DNA from: Litorimonas sp964610115
GTDB taxonomy: Bacteria; Pseudomonadota; Alphaproteobacteria; Caulobacterales; Maricaulaceae
Assembly: GCA_964610115.1 (NCBI GenBank)
Contig: CAZSUW010000093.1
Location: 1 to 6,613 of the forward strand
Direction of reading: 5' to 3'
Length of the DNA: 6,613 nt
Shown here: piece after piece, positions 1 to 6,328 of the stretch
Position numbering within the stretch: the stretch's first letter is position 1
Layout of the letters: each line of letters starts with the position of its first letter
Notes under the pieces: model-generated
What the model was told of the DNA's origin: nothing
The model's database searches: none
What the model saw: only the letters and a program-made list of their open reading frames with translations
Position numbers and translations under genes: made by a program

Positions 1-713
1 GCTTTACCCATGGTCTCGACATCGCCTTCCACGTCCAGAATGTCGTCTTGGATCTGGAAAGCCAGGCCTAAAGCCGTCGCATATTGGTCAAGAGCAGCGA
101 AATCATGCGGCTGCGCCTCCGCCACCATCGCGCCCGCTTTACAGGCGAAACGGATCAGCGCGCCGGTTTTCATGGCCTGGAGCGCCGTGATCAGCGACAG
201 GTCGCGCTCCCCTTCAGCCACCGTCATATCGACGACTTGCCCGCCAATCATACCCAAGGTTCCAGACGCATGGGCCAGTTCTTTGACCAATCGCGCGCGG
301 ATCGCCGGATCGCTGTGGGCCGCCTCGCTGGCCATCAATTCGAACGCAAAGGTCAGCAGACCGTCCCCCGCCAAAACGGCAATCGCTTCGTCATAGGCTT
401 TGTGGACGGTCGGCTTGCCGCGACGCAAATCATCATCATCCATACAGGGCAGATCGTCATGGACGAGGCTGTAAACGTGCAGACATTCCAAGGCACAGCC
501 GACGGTTAGCGCAGGCTCGGCCTCGCCCCCTAACAAGCGCGCACTTTCCATAACGAGGAAAGGCCGCAAGCGTTTGCCCCCGCCCAGCGCGGCATAGCGC
601 ATCGCCTCCATAATCACGGCTTGATGGCCAGAGGGCTGTGGCAAGACACGGTCCAGCTCTGCTTCCACGGCGCGGGCACTGCGGCCCAGATGATCGAGAA
701 AGCGATCGTGCAT
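1..713 (-). CDS. ispA: Polyprenyl synthetase (farnesyl/geranyl diphosphate synthase, IspA type), 3' end outside window
   Basis: Cytosolic trans-prenyltransferase that condenses DMAPP/GPP with IPP to give C10-C15 diphosphates for quinone, undecaprenyl and carotenoid synthesis. The 237 complete codons visible show, in order, GGGKRLRP (about residues 44-51, IPP-binding lysine and arginine), the first aspartate-rich motif HDDLPCMDDDDLRRGKPT (85-102), GDGLLTFAFELM (117-127), GGQVVDM (158-164) and the second aspartate-rich motif FQIQDDILD (219-227). The two extra residues between the aspartates of the first motif are typical of bacterial short-chain FPP synthases. About 60 C-terminal residues lie beyond the left edge. 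ATG at 713 was chosen because MHDRFLDHLG begins where family members usually begin. An in-frame TTG at 749, one base after the xseB stop, would add 12 residues and couple translation; neither start has a strong ribosome binding site. It is the last visible gene of the lepB-phosphatase-xseB-ispA run. Family is certain; exact chain length (C10, C15 or longer) is inferred. Confidence 0.95.
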   Translation of the reverse strand, partial: MHDRFLDHLGRSARAVEAELDRVLPQPSGHQAVIMEAMRYAALGGGKRLRPFLVMESARLLGGEAEPALTVGCALECLHVYSLVHDDLPCMDDDDLRRGKPTVHKAYDEAIAVLAGDGLLTFAFELMASEAAHSDPAIRARLVKELAHASGTLGMIGGQVVDMTVAEGERDLSLITALQAMKTGALIRFACKAGAMVAEAQPHDFAALDQYATALGLAFQIQDDILDVEGDVETMGK

Positions 714-750
714 GGCGTCTTGGCGTATCAATGGGGCGTGCGTGTTCAAA

Positions 751-990
751 TCAACCCGCGTCAAACGCCTCTGTAGCGGCCGATCCGTCCGGCGACAAAA
801 CGATCTTTTCGACTTTCAACTGCGCGTCTTTCAGCTTGCCCGCGCAATGCGATTTCAATGCGGCACCCCGCTGATAAAGCGCGATCGATTCTTCCAGCGG
901 CGCTTGGCCACTTTCCAGCTTACCGACAATGCCTTCCAGTTCGCGTAAGGCGTCTTCAAAGCTCATTGATGTGATATCTTTATCGCTCAC
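751..990 (-). CDS. xseB: Exodeoxyribonuclease VII small subunit
   Basis: Small subunit of exonuclease VII, which with XseA degrades single-stranded DNA to oligonucleotides in both directions during repair. The protein has 79 residues, the usual length for XseB (about 80). It contains the diagnostic helical core MSFEDALRELEGIVGKLESG (about residues 9-28), then APLEESIALYQRGAAL and a third helix KLKDAQLKVEKI. The family forms a small helical hairpin that binds XseA. The start is GTG at 990: its GTGA overlaps the stop of the upstream phosphatase, and AAAGGA (997-1002) lies 6 bases upstream. A longer reading from 1068 would add 26 residues copied from the phosphatase gene in another frame and is not credible. 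XseB is commonly adjacent to ispA in proteobacteria. The large subunit xseA is not in the window, which is usual. Confidence 0.93.
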   Translation of the reverse strand: MSDKDITSMSFEDALRELEGIVGKLESGQAPLEESIALYQRGAALKSHCAGKLKDAQLKVEKIVLSPDGSAATEAFDAG

Positions 991-1580
991 ACCTCGTCCT
1001 TTCGTGTTGGGCGCACAAGCCGGCGACGGCTCCAATGCAAATCCCCATTTTGGCTCTTTAGCTTCCACCCTCGCTTCATCAGCGAGCCTTTGACCATGCG
1101 GTTAAACCATCCGTGCCCTTGAACATAGACCGTTTTACCGCCCGCCGCATAGGCTTCCAACGCATCACAGGCCGCCTCGGCGCGAGCGCGGGCTTCAGAC
1201 CGGGATTCCATCCCATCACTATAGCCAAGCCACCAGATAATGCGCGCGATTGTGCCCCAGGTTTTGGGCCGGAAGGTCAACGGTCCAAGGTTGGGACTGG
1301 GCAGGGCCGCCTCGACCAATTCCGGCAGGAGCGCGTCAGGCGCACGGTCCGCGGCGATTTCTGCACTTTCGAGCGCGCGACGTAGCGGGCTGGAGAGGAC
1401 GACATCCGCCGTCTTTGCCCATTCCCCAACACGCTTTGGCGCGCGTTGCGGCACTTTCAGACCACCCTCATCATATTTGACCCACCAGGCGCGAAAGCCT
1501 GGCCCCGTCAGGCGAACTTTACGCGACAAGGCCGGCTTGCCGTGCCGCACCAGAATGAGTGTATCAAAGCCCTCTGCCAT
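987..1580 (-). CDS. Histidine phosphatase superfamily protein (phosphoglycerate-mutase-like)
   Basis: A 197-residue protein with the branch-1 histidine phosphatase signature. LILVRHGKP (8-16) holds the RHG motif with the catalytic H13 that becomes phosphorylated. SSPLRRALESAE (63-74) supplies a phosphate-pocket arginine. E90 in PELVEAALP is the likely proton donor, and VQGHGWFNRM (153-162) holds the second catalytic histidine, H156. These residues are present, so the protein is probably an active phosphatase, but substrates in this superfamily range from sugar phosphates to phosphoproteins and cannot be read from sequence. The middle, around WGTIARIIWWLGYSDG (108-123), is tryptophan-rich and may cover the active site. 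No signal peptide is seen, so it is probably cytosolic. The ATG at 1580 is 4 bases after the lepB stop and its stop overlaps the xseB start, so it sits inside a transcription unit with no obvious functional link to either neighbour. Confidence 0.88.
   Translation of the reverse strand: MAEGFDTLILVRHGKPALSRKVRLTGPGFRAWWVKYDEGGLKVPQRAPKRVGEWAKTADVVLSSPLRRALESAEIAADRAPDALLPELVEAALPSPNLGPLTFRPKTWGTIARIIWWLGYSDGMESRSEARARAEAACDALEAYAAGGKTVYVQGHGWFNRMVKGSLMKRGWKLKSQNGDLHWSRRRLVRPTRKDEV
997..1002 (-). promoter_or_regulatory. Ribosome binding site of xseB
   Basis: AAAGGA on the minus strand lies 6 bases before the GTG at 990, inside the last codons of the phosphatase gene. It decides the GTG start over the in-frame ATG further downstream. 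Confidence 0.6.
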
Positions 1581-1584
1581 GCAC

Positions 1585-2439
1585 TTACAAACCGTTTAAC
1601 GCGCGACCGCGCTCGGGGCAGCGAAGCTGCTCGGTCCTGTCGCAGCGATTTAGGGAAAAGAGCAGCAAATCTGCCCGACCAATCAAGTGATCCACCGGCA
1701 CAAATCCGGGTCCGAACTGCGACGCATTGGGATAGCGCGCCCCGTCGGGATTAAAAAACGTCACCCGGCTATCGACAGAGTTTTCCCGATTATCCCCCAT
1801 GAAAAAGACATGGCCTTGGGGCACGATGAAAACATCGGTGTTGTCCAACAGCCCCATATCGGACTGTTCCCATATGGCGTGCGGCGTGTCTGTCCCCGGC
1901 AGCGTTTCGCGATATTCAATCGCACGTTTCACATCTGGGCGCGCCCCGTTTGCGCGGTATAGAAATTCCGTCACTAAGCTGCGCTGAACTTCGACACCGT
2001 TGAGGATCAAACGCCCCGCTTTGACCTGTACCTCATCGCCCGGAAGACCGATGACACGCTTAATCATTACCGTCCCATTATTCGGATTGCGAAACACGGC
2101 GACATCGCCGCGCTTCGGCAGGCGTCCAAAGATCTGACCGTCCGGCAGAGGCAGGGCGTCCAAGCCGAGGGGTAAGCTATGGCGCGACCAGCCATAAGCA
2201 AATTTCGACACATAGATGTGGTCCCCAACCTCCAGTGCGGGCTGCATGGACTCGGACGGGATCTTATAATGCCCCCACACCAAAGTCAGCAGAGCCAGCA
2301 TGATCAGGGCGAAGCTCACCAAAAAGCGTATTTCATTGACAATTCGACGACCCAGAGACGGCTTCGCCGCCTCTTTATCTGTCACGACCGAGGCGTGAGC
2401 GGAGTTGTTTGGGCGTGAAACGACCATGACAGGTCGCAT
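1585..2439 (-). CDS. lepB: Signal peptidase I
   Basis: Membrane serine protease that removes signal peptides from Sec- and Tat-exported proteins on the periplasmic side. Numbering from the ATG at 2439 (284 aa), a cytoplasmic N-terminus is followed by one transmembrane helix (about 40-55, RFLVSFALIMLALLTLVWG). Next comes the catalytic box IPSESMQPAL (about 60-69), whose second serine (about 64) is the nucleophile. The general-base lysine is in MIKRVIGLPGDEV (about 125-137; K about 127), and box E is FMGDNRENSVDSR (about 213-225). All catalytic residues are intact. A TTG at 2463 would add 8 residues and an ATG at 2427 would remove 4; neither changes the protein materially. The C-terminal 20 or so residues after LLLFSLNR are short and contain two cysteines (RCDRTEQLRC), with no second membrane segment. 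It is the first gene of the minus-strand run and diverges from tsaC. Family identity is clear. Confidence 0.95.
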   Translation of the reverse strand: MRPVMVVSRPNNSAHASVVTDKEAAKPSLGRRIVNEIRFLVSFALIMLALLTLVWGHYKIPSESMQPALEVGDHIYVSKFAYGWSRHSLPLGLDALPLPDGQIFGRLPKRGDVAVFRNPNNGTVMIKRVIGLPGDEVQVKAGRLILNGVEVQRSLVTEFLYRANGARPDVKRAIEYRETLPGTDTPHAIWEQSDMGLLDNTDVFIVPQGHVFFMGDNRENSVDSRVTFFNPDGARYPNASQFGPGFVPVDHLIGRADLLLFSLNRCDRTEQLRCPERGRALNGL

Positions 2440-2500
2440 GGCAATCTCTGCCCGCGCTTTCAACTAGGAAATCGCAGGCGGGCGGGTTAAACAAGTTATT
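2440..2500. promoter_or_regulatory. Divergent intergenic region between lepB and tsaC
   Basis: These 61 bases separate two divergently read genes and must hold or overlap the promoters of both, unless transcription starts inside the genes. I see no convincing -35/-10 pair on either strand; the right half (from about 2486) is AT-rich and leads directly into the GTG of tsaC with no clear Shine-Dalgarno sequence. The regulatory role is inferred from gene arrangement only. Confidence 0.35.
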
Positions 2501-3091
2501 GTGAAACCCCGCGCGACACTCTCTGAAATTCGTCAAAACCTGGCCCGTGGCGGGGCCGTTCTCCTACCAACAGAAACGGTCTGGGGATTAGCCGCCCGTG
2601 TGGATAGGCCCGAGGGTATTTCCGCTATCTATAATCTGAAGGGTCGCGATGACGGCAAACCTTTGGCTGTCTGCGTCGCCGATGCCAGCATTGCGGCCCA
2701 ACTGGCCCATATTTCCGGAACAGCGAAGGGGTTAATGGACGCGCATTGGCCCGGCCCGCTAACGCTGGTTTTACCGCTAAAAGAAGGTCTGACCCTTCAC
2801 CCACAAACGACGTCAACTGACGGAATTAAGCAGACGATTGGCCTGCGATGCCCGGATGTCAGCTGGCGCGCGGGACTGTGCGATCAGCCTCTCGCCTTGA
2901 CCTCGGCTAATCTGTCCGGGCAGCCCGCCGTGACCCGCGAGTCCGAAGCCCGCGCCACCTTTCCCGACACGCCGTTTCTGCCGGATGACGCGCCGGATAA
3001 AAATAGCGCGCCGACGACGATTGTCCGTATTGACGGCGATAAAGTCACAGTGCTTCGCCAAGGCGATCTGATTATCAAGGGCACAGAATGA
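2501..3091 (+). CDS. tsaC: L-threonylcarbamoyladenylate synthase (TsaC/YrdC type)
   Basis: Makes threonylcarbamoyl-AMP from threonine, bicarbonate and ATP, the first step of the universal t6A37 modification of ANN-decoding tRNAs; the product is passed to the TsaD complex. The 196-residue protein shows the whole YrdC fold signature: LPTETVWGLAA (22-32), IYNLKGRDDGKPLAV (43-57) with the KxR...KPL substrate motif, HWPGPLTLVLP (82-92), IGLRCPD (113-119) and LALTSANLSGQPA (131-143), followed by a short tail ending VLRQGDLIIKG. It stops where TsaC proteins stop and lacks the extra C-terminal domain of longer Sua5 proteins. The start is a GTG; no in-frame ATG lies upstream and the N-terminal length fits the family, although no good ribosome binding site is seen. 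It overlaps the next gene by an ATGA at 3088-3091, indicating translational coupling. Confidence 0.93.
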   Translation: MKPRATLSEIRQNLARGGAVLLPTETVWGLAARVDRPEGISAIYNLKGRDDGKPLAVCVADASIAAQLAHISGTAKGLMDAHWPGPLTLVLPLKEGLTLHPQTTSTDGIKQTIGLRCPDVSWRAGLCDQPLALTSANLSGQPAVTRESEARATFPDTPFLPDDAPDKNSAPTTIVRIDGDKVTVLRQGDLIIKGTE

Positions 3092-4298
3092 CTGACCCGA
3101 TTAGCACGCTGACCGCCGAACTGCCCGAGGGCAGCTGGACGCAAGACGCCGATATTATCGCCCCGCACCTCACCGAATGGCGGGACAAATATTTTGGGCA
3201 GACGCCCGTTCTGCTGACACCGCGCTCGACAGAAGAGGTCTCCCGCGCGGTCAAACTCTGCGCGCGACTAGGCCTGAAAATCGTCCCGCAAGGCGGCAAT
3301 ACGGGGCTTGTTGGCGGGCAGACGCCACAAGGTGAAGTGCTACTTTCGCTCAAACGTATGACCCAAATCCGCGAGATCAATCCGGTCGCCAATGCCGTCA
3401 TCGTCGAAGCCGGGGCCACACTCCACAGTGTCCATGAGGCCGTCAATGCGGCGGAGCGCAAATTCCCCCTGACCCTGTCTAGCGAAGGCACGGCCACCAT
3501 TGGCGGCCTGCTCTCCACCAATGCGGGCGGCAATCACGTGCTGAAATATGGCACGACGAAAGAGTTGGTTTTTGGCGTGGAGGCGGTGCTGGCGGACGGA
3601 CGGATTTNNNNNNNNNNNNNNNNNNNNNNNNNNNNNNNNNNNNNNNNNNNNNNNNNNNNNNNNNNNNNNNNNNNNNNNNNNNNNNNNNNNNNNNNNNNNN
3701 NNNNNNNCCCTTCCCGGAGCGCCACCCTTGGTATGTGCTGGCGGATTTCGAAGTGGCGTCGTCTGAGGCCGGCGAAGCGCTAATCATGGGCTTGCTGGAA
3801 AAGGCGATGGAGGCGGGGCTGGTCCGCGACGCGGTGCTCGCCCAGAGCGAAACGCAATCTCGCCAGCTCATCTCGATCCGTGAGCATATGAGCGCGGGGC
3901 AGAAGTTTCTCGGCGGATCGATCAAGCAAGACATCACCGTCCCGATTGATCGCATCCCGGAATTCTTCGAGCGGGCCGATGCCTGCGTCGAACAGATCGT
4001 CCCCGGCTGCCGCCCCGTTGGCTTTGGCCATTTTGGCGACGGGAATATCCATTACAATATCGCCCAACCCAAAGGCAGTGATCGCGAGACCTTCCTCGCC
4101 CGCTGGGACGATATTAGCGAAGCCATCTTTGACATTGTCGATGATATGGGCGGGTCCATCAGCGCCGAGCATGGCATTGGCATTATGAAGCGCGAGACGC
4201 TGGCCAAGCGGGCCGATCCGGTGAAGATGGCGATGATGCGGACGCTGAAAAGCGCGCTGGATCCTGATAATGTGTTGAATCCCAGAGTCATGCTTTGA
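3088..4298 (+). CDS. FAD-linked oxidase, D-2-hydroxyglutarate / D-lactate dehydrogenase family, split by assembly gap
   Basis: A flavoprotein of the GlcD/D2HGDH/D-LDH family that oxidises a D-2-hydroxy acid to the 2-oxo acid. The part before the gap (173 codons) is the FAD-binding PCMH domain, with VLLTPRSTEEVSRAVKLC (41-58), the pyrophosphate loop VPQGGNTGLVGGQTP (66-80) and LTLSSEGTATIGGLLSTNAG (128-147). The part after the gap, read in frame from 3708 (196 codons), is the FAD-oxidase C domain. It has SIKQDITVPIDRIPEFF, then GFGHFGDGNIHYNI with the two metal-ligand histidines, and SISAEHGIGIMKRE with the EHG motif. Family members are about 465-480 aa, so roughly 100 residues are hidden in the gap. 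The two parts are in different frames, but this follows from the arbitrary gap length and is not evidence of a pseudogene. The ATG overlaps the tsaC stop. Sequence alone does not settle the exact substrate; D-2-hydroxyglutarate or D-lactate are the likeliest. Confidence 0.9.
3608..3707. other. Assembly gap of exactly 100 N
   Basis: One hundred consecutive N, the conventional placeholder for a scaffold gap of unknown size. It interrupts the FAD-linked oxidase gene between VEAVLADGRI and PFPERHPWYVLADFE. If the gene is intact, the real gap must leave remainder 2 when divided by 3, which 100 does not, and family length suggests near 300 bases. Confidence 0.98.
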
Positions 4299-4327
4299 GG
4301 GTGATGGTGTAGGGAAAATCATCAAAC

Positions 4328-4399
4328 GTCCCCGGCCTTGTGCCGGGGCCGCCATCGGACGTTGAAGACTCAGACCGGCCCCGGCATAAAGCCGGGGAC
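4328..4399. repeat. Inverted pair of GC-rich palindromes (REP/BIME-like), possible bidirectional terminator
   Basis: Two 23-base units, 4328-4350 and 4377-4399, are separated by 26 unrelated bases. Each is itself a hairpin with the 7-bp stem CCCCGGC/GCCGGGG and a 5-base loop (CTTGT at 4337-4341, ATAAA at 4386-4390). The second unit matches the reverse complement of the first at 21 of 23 positions, with both differences in the loop, so the pair can also form one long stem. Two head-to-head palindromes in a gap between genes is the layout of REP/BIME elements. The location just after the FAD-oxidase stop suggests it may end that transcript or protect its 3' end, but no T-run follows either stem, so a classic intrinsic terminator is not shown. 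Confidence 0.75.
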
Positions 4400-4452
4400 A
4401 GTGAAAAGATATGGCCCTGCCGACACGTCTTCCCCTTAACCGCCCTCTCCCC

Positions 4453-4458
4453 TATATC
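4453..4458 (+). promoter_or_regulatory. Possible -10 box of rlmN
   Basis: TATATC stands out in a C-rich stretch and ends 7 bases before the rlmN ATG at 4466. If used, transcription would begin at or next to the start codon. No convincing -35 hexamer is visible about 17 bases upstream, so support is weak. Confidence 0.25.
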
Positions 4459-4465
4459 CCCTCCC

Positions 4466-5626
4466 ATGTCCGCCACCCTTCTTGACACCACCGCCGCGAC
4501 GCCGCTCGCTGGGCGACTGCCTGATGGTCGCGTGCGCCTGCCCGGTCTGTCCCGCAAGGAAATCGCCGCGCACCTGACCGAAATGGGGGTTGAGCCCAAA
4601 AAGGTCCGCATGCGCGCGAGCCAGATTTTCCAATGGATCTATAATCAAGGCGTACTCGATTTCGATCAGATGACGAATATCGCCAAGGATTTCCGCGCCA
4701 AACTCGCGGACTATTTCACGCTCGACCGGCCCGAAGTGATTGAGCATCAAATCTCGAAAGACGGGACACGGAAATACCTCATCCGTATGGCGCCGGGCAT
4801 TGAAGTGGAAAGCGTGTTCATCCCGGATGTCTCCCGCTCAGGCGCGCTGTGCGTGAGTAGCCAAGTCGGCTGCACCCTCACTTGCACCTTCTGTCATACG
4901 GGCACGCAGCGGCTTGTGCGGAACCTCACGCCGGCGGAGATCATCCTACAAGTCATGGTCGCGCGGGATGATCTGGGCGAGTGGCCGTCCTCCATCGACA
5001 ATCGCCGCCTTGTGAACATCGTCTTCATGGGCATGGGCGAACCGCTCTACAATACGGACAATGTCATCCGCTCCATCGATACGATCAGCGACGATCAGGG
5101 CATGAGCATTGGCCGCCGCCGCATCACGGTGTCCACCAGTGGCGTTGTGCCGGATATTGCGCGCCTCGGCAGCGAGGCCAACACCATGCTGGCGATCAGC
5201 CTCCACGCCGCTGACGACGAAACGCGGACCAAGATCATGCCGATCAACAAAGCCTACCCTGTGGACGAACTCCTCCAAGCCTGTCGCGACTATCCGGGGC
5301 TGTCCAATGCCAAGCGGATTACCTTTGAATATGTCATGCTGAAGGGCGTGAACGATAGCGTGCAACACGCCAAAAACCTAATCACCAAGCTGCAAGGCAT
5401 TCCGGCCAAAGTGAACTTGATCCCGTTTAATCCCTGGCCCGGCTCCCCTTACGAATGCTCCGACATGGACACGATTGAGCGCTTCGCCGCTCGCCTCAAA
5501 AAAGCCGGCCTCGCCGCCCCCATCCGCAAAACCCGCGGCGAAGACATCATGGCCGCCTGCGGGCAGTTGAAAAGCGAGAGCGAGAAGAAACGGGCGAGTG
5601 AGGTGCGGCGGGAGAAGAAGGCGTAA
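4466..5626 (+). CDS. rlmN: Dual-specificity 23S rRNA A2503 / tRNA A37 C2-methyltransferase
   Basis: Radical-SAM enzyme that adds a methyl group to carbon 2 of A2503 in 23S rRNA and of A37 in some tRNAs, improving decoding fidelity. The 386-residue protein has an N-terminal RNA-binding region (30-90, with RASQIFQWIYNQG at 50-62). The iron-sulfur motif CTLTCTFC has ligands C136, C140 and C143. Other landmarks are E115 in GIEVESVFIP, the SAM-binding MGMGEPLYN (188-196), STSGVVP, SLHAADDETR (245-254), LIPFNPWPGSPYE (318-330) and the mechanistic cysteine C365 in GEDIMAACGQL. The cysteine that carries the methyl group in RlmN is thus present. The reading frame is open back to a TTG at 4340, but that start lies inside the palindrome repeat and gives 42 unconserved residues, so the ATG at 4466 is preferred. 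No Shine-Dalgarno sequence precedes it. The lysine/arginine-rich tail (366-386) is ordinary for the family. Confidence 0.96.
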   Translation: MSATLLDTTAATPLAGRLPDGRVRLPGLSRKEIAAHLTEMGVEPKKVRMRASQIFQWIYNQGVLDFDQMTNIAKDFRAKLADYFTLDRPEVIEHQISKDGTRKYLIRMAPGIEVESVFIPDVSRSGALCVSSQVGCTLTCTFCHTGTQRLVRNLTPAEIILQVMVARDDLGEWPSSIDNRRLVNIVFMGMGEPLYNTDNVIRSIDTISDDQGMSIGRRRITVSTSGVVPDIARLGSEANTMLAISLHAADDETRTKIMPINKAYPVDELLQACRDYPGLSNAKRITFEYVMLKGVNDSVQHAKNLITKLQGIPAKVNLIPFNPWPGSPYECSDMDTIERFAARLKKAGLAAPIRKTRGEDIMAACGQLKSESEKKRASEVRREKKA

Positions 5627-5632
5627 GATCAA

Positions 5633-6328
5633 ATGGATGAACGCCTTTTGATCAACGCCTCGTCGGCTTCCGAACTTAACTACCAGCTAGACTTAATCGA
5701 CATAACCGTTGGTGGTTATATCGGAACAGCACGTCGAACAAATGAGCAACGCGAAAGATGGGTTCTGGTTAGCATCCTTAAGGCTTTGAAAGACCCACTA
5801 TTCTGTTTTCCTTTGGAAATTTATCAATCCGACGCGCCTGATTTTGAAGTCTGCAGTGACGGACAAATTTTAGGCATTGAAGTGACCGAAGCTGCACCTC
5901 CTTCCGACGCGCGTGCGTGGGCTATCGCAGAAAAATTGATGATAGATGAGCAGCGCGATTATTACTTCGATAGCGAAGTTCCTTTGAGGAATTCCGGCGG
6001 TCATAAGTCCGACGCAGAATTAGTAAAACATGACATTCAATCAGCTATTGACCGAAAGTATGAAAAAGATTTTCTCAAAGAGAAGCCCATTGATCTGTGG
6101 ATTTATCCGAACTCCAATGCTTCATGGTGGCTAACAGCAAAATCATCAGACGGCGTTGACTGGGAAAATGTAAATAGAGTTTTTGCGGCTCCTTTTGACA
6201 ACCTCAAGGTGTTCAGAAGAGCCATAGTTTACTTCTCTTCAGGAAACATCTGGGGCAGTAAAGGCTCTCAGTTTGAGAAGCTCGAAAGGAAATCACATGT
6301 TCACTCACATAATGGTCGGGGCGAATGA
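5633..6328 (+). CDS. Unknown protein with PD-(D/E)xK-like P-D...E-V-T segment
   Basis: I do not recognise the family. The 231-residue soluble protein has no signal peptide or membrane segment. A helix QRERWVLVSILKALKD (39-54) precedes a segment in which P69-D70 begins a strand (DFEV), a short turn (CSDGQ) follows, and ILGIEVTEA (79-87) gives E83-V84-T85. This spacing resembles the catalytic core of PD-(D/E)xK nucleases with threonine in the lysine position. Later strands DLWIYPN (154-160) and RAIVYF (196-201) fit an alpha/beta fold. A nuclease function is therefore only a suggestion. Base composition differs from its neighbours: sampled 60-base lines run 37-43% GC in several places (one reaches 58%), against about 63% in rlmN, suggesting acquisition from elsewhere. 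It begins 6 bases after the rlmN stop, so it may be co-transcribed, and its last 32 bases overlap the VOC gene. No repeats or mobile-element ends flank it. Confidence 0.7.
   Translation: MDERLLINASSASELNYQLDLIDITVGGYIGTARRTNEQRERWVLVSILKALKDPLFCFPLEIYQSDAPDFEVCSDGQILGIEVTEAAPPSDARAWAIAEKLMIDEQRDYYFDSEVPLRNSGGHKSDAELVKHDIQSAIDRKYEKDFLKEKPIDLWIYPNSNASWWLTAKSSDGVDWENVNRVFAAPFDNLKVFRRAIVYFSSGNIWGSKGSQFEKLERKSHVHSHNGRGE
6285..6290 (+). promoter_or_regulatory. Ribosome binding site of the VOC-family gene
   Basis: AAAGGA lies 6 bases before the ATG at 6297 and is one of the best Shine-Dalgarno matches in the window. It fixes the start of the VOC gene even though the site lies inside the preceding reading frame. 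Confidence 0.7.

Noticed and set aside
10..509. Plus-strand open frames (128 and 141 codons) across the ispA region
   Set aside because: Both aspartate-rich motifs of the prenyltransferase lie on the minus strand here, so these are shadows.
991..1068. N-terminal extension of xseB to an ATG at 1068
   Set aside because: It overlaps the 3' end of the phosphatase in another frame; the GTG at 990 with AAAGGA gives the usual XseB length.
1585..1660. Possible frameshift giving lepB its unusual C-terminal tail
   Set aside because: Reading the other two frames here gave no recognisable signal-peptidase ending, and all catalytic boxes lie upstream, so the tail is taken as natural variation.
3780..4355. 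Long open frame (191 codons) on the minus strand opposite the FAD oxidase
   Set aside because: It is the antisense shadow of a conserved GC-rich coding region; its translation shows no family features, while the plus strand carries clear GHFGDGNIH and SAEHGIG motifs.
4340..4465. N-terminal extension of rlmN from a TTG at 4340
   Set aside because: The extension would be encoded by the palindromic repeat and a C-rich stretch, and has no resemblance to RlmN N-termini.
4946..5368. 140-codon open frame on the minus strand inside rlmN
   Set aside because: It is fully covered by the conserved radical-SAM core on the plus strand; the His/Ala/Asp-rich translation is typical of antisense GC-rich codons.
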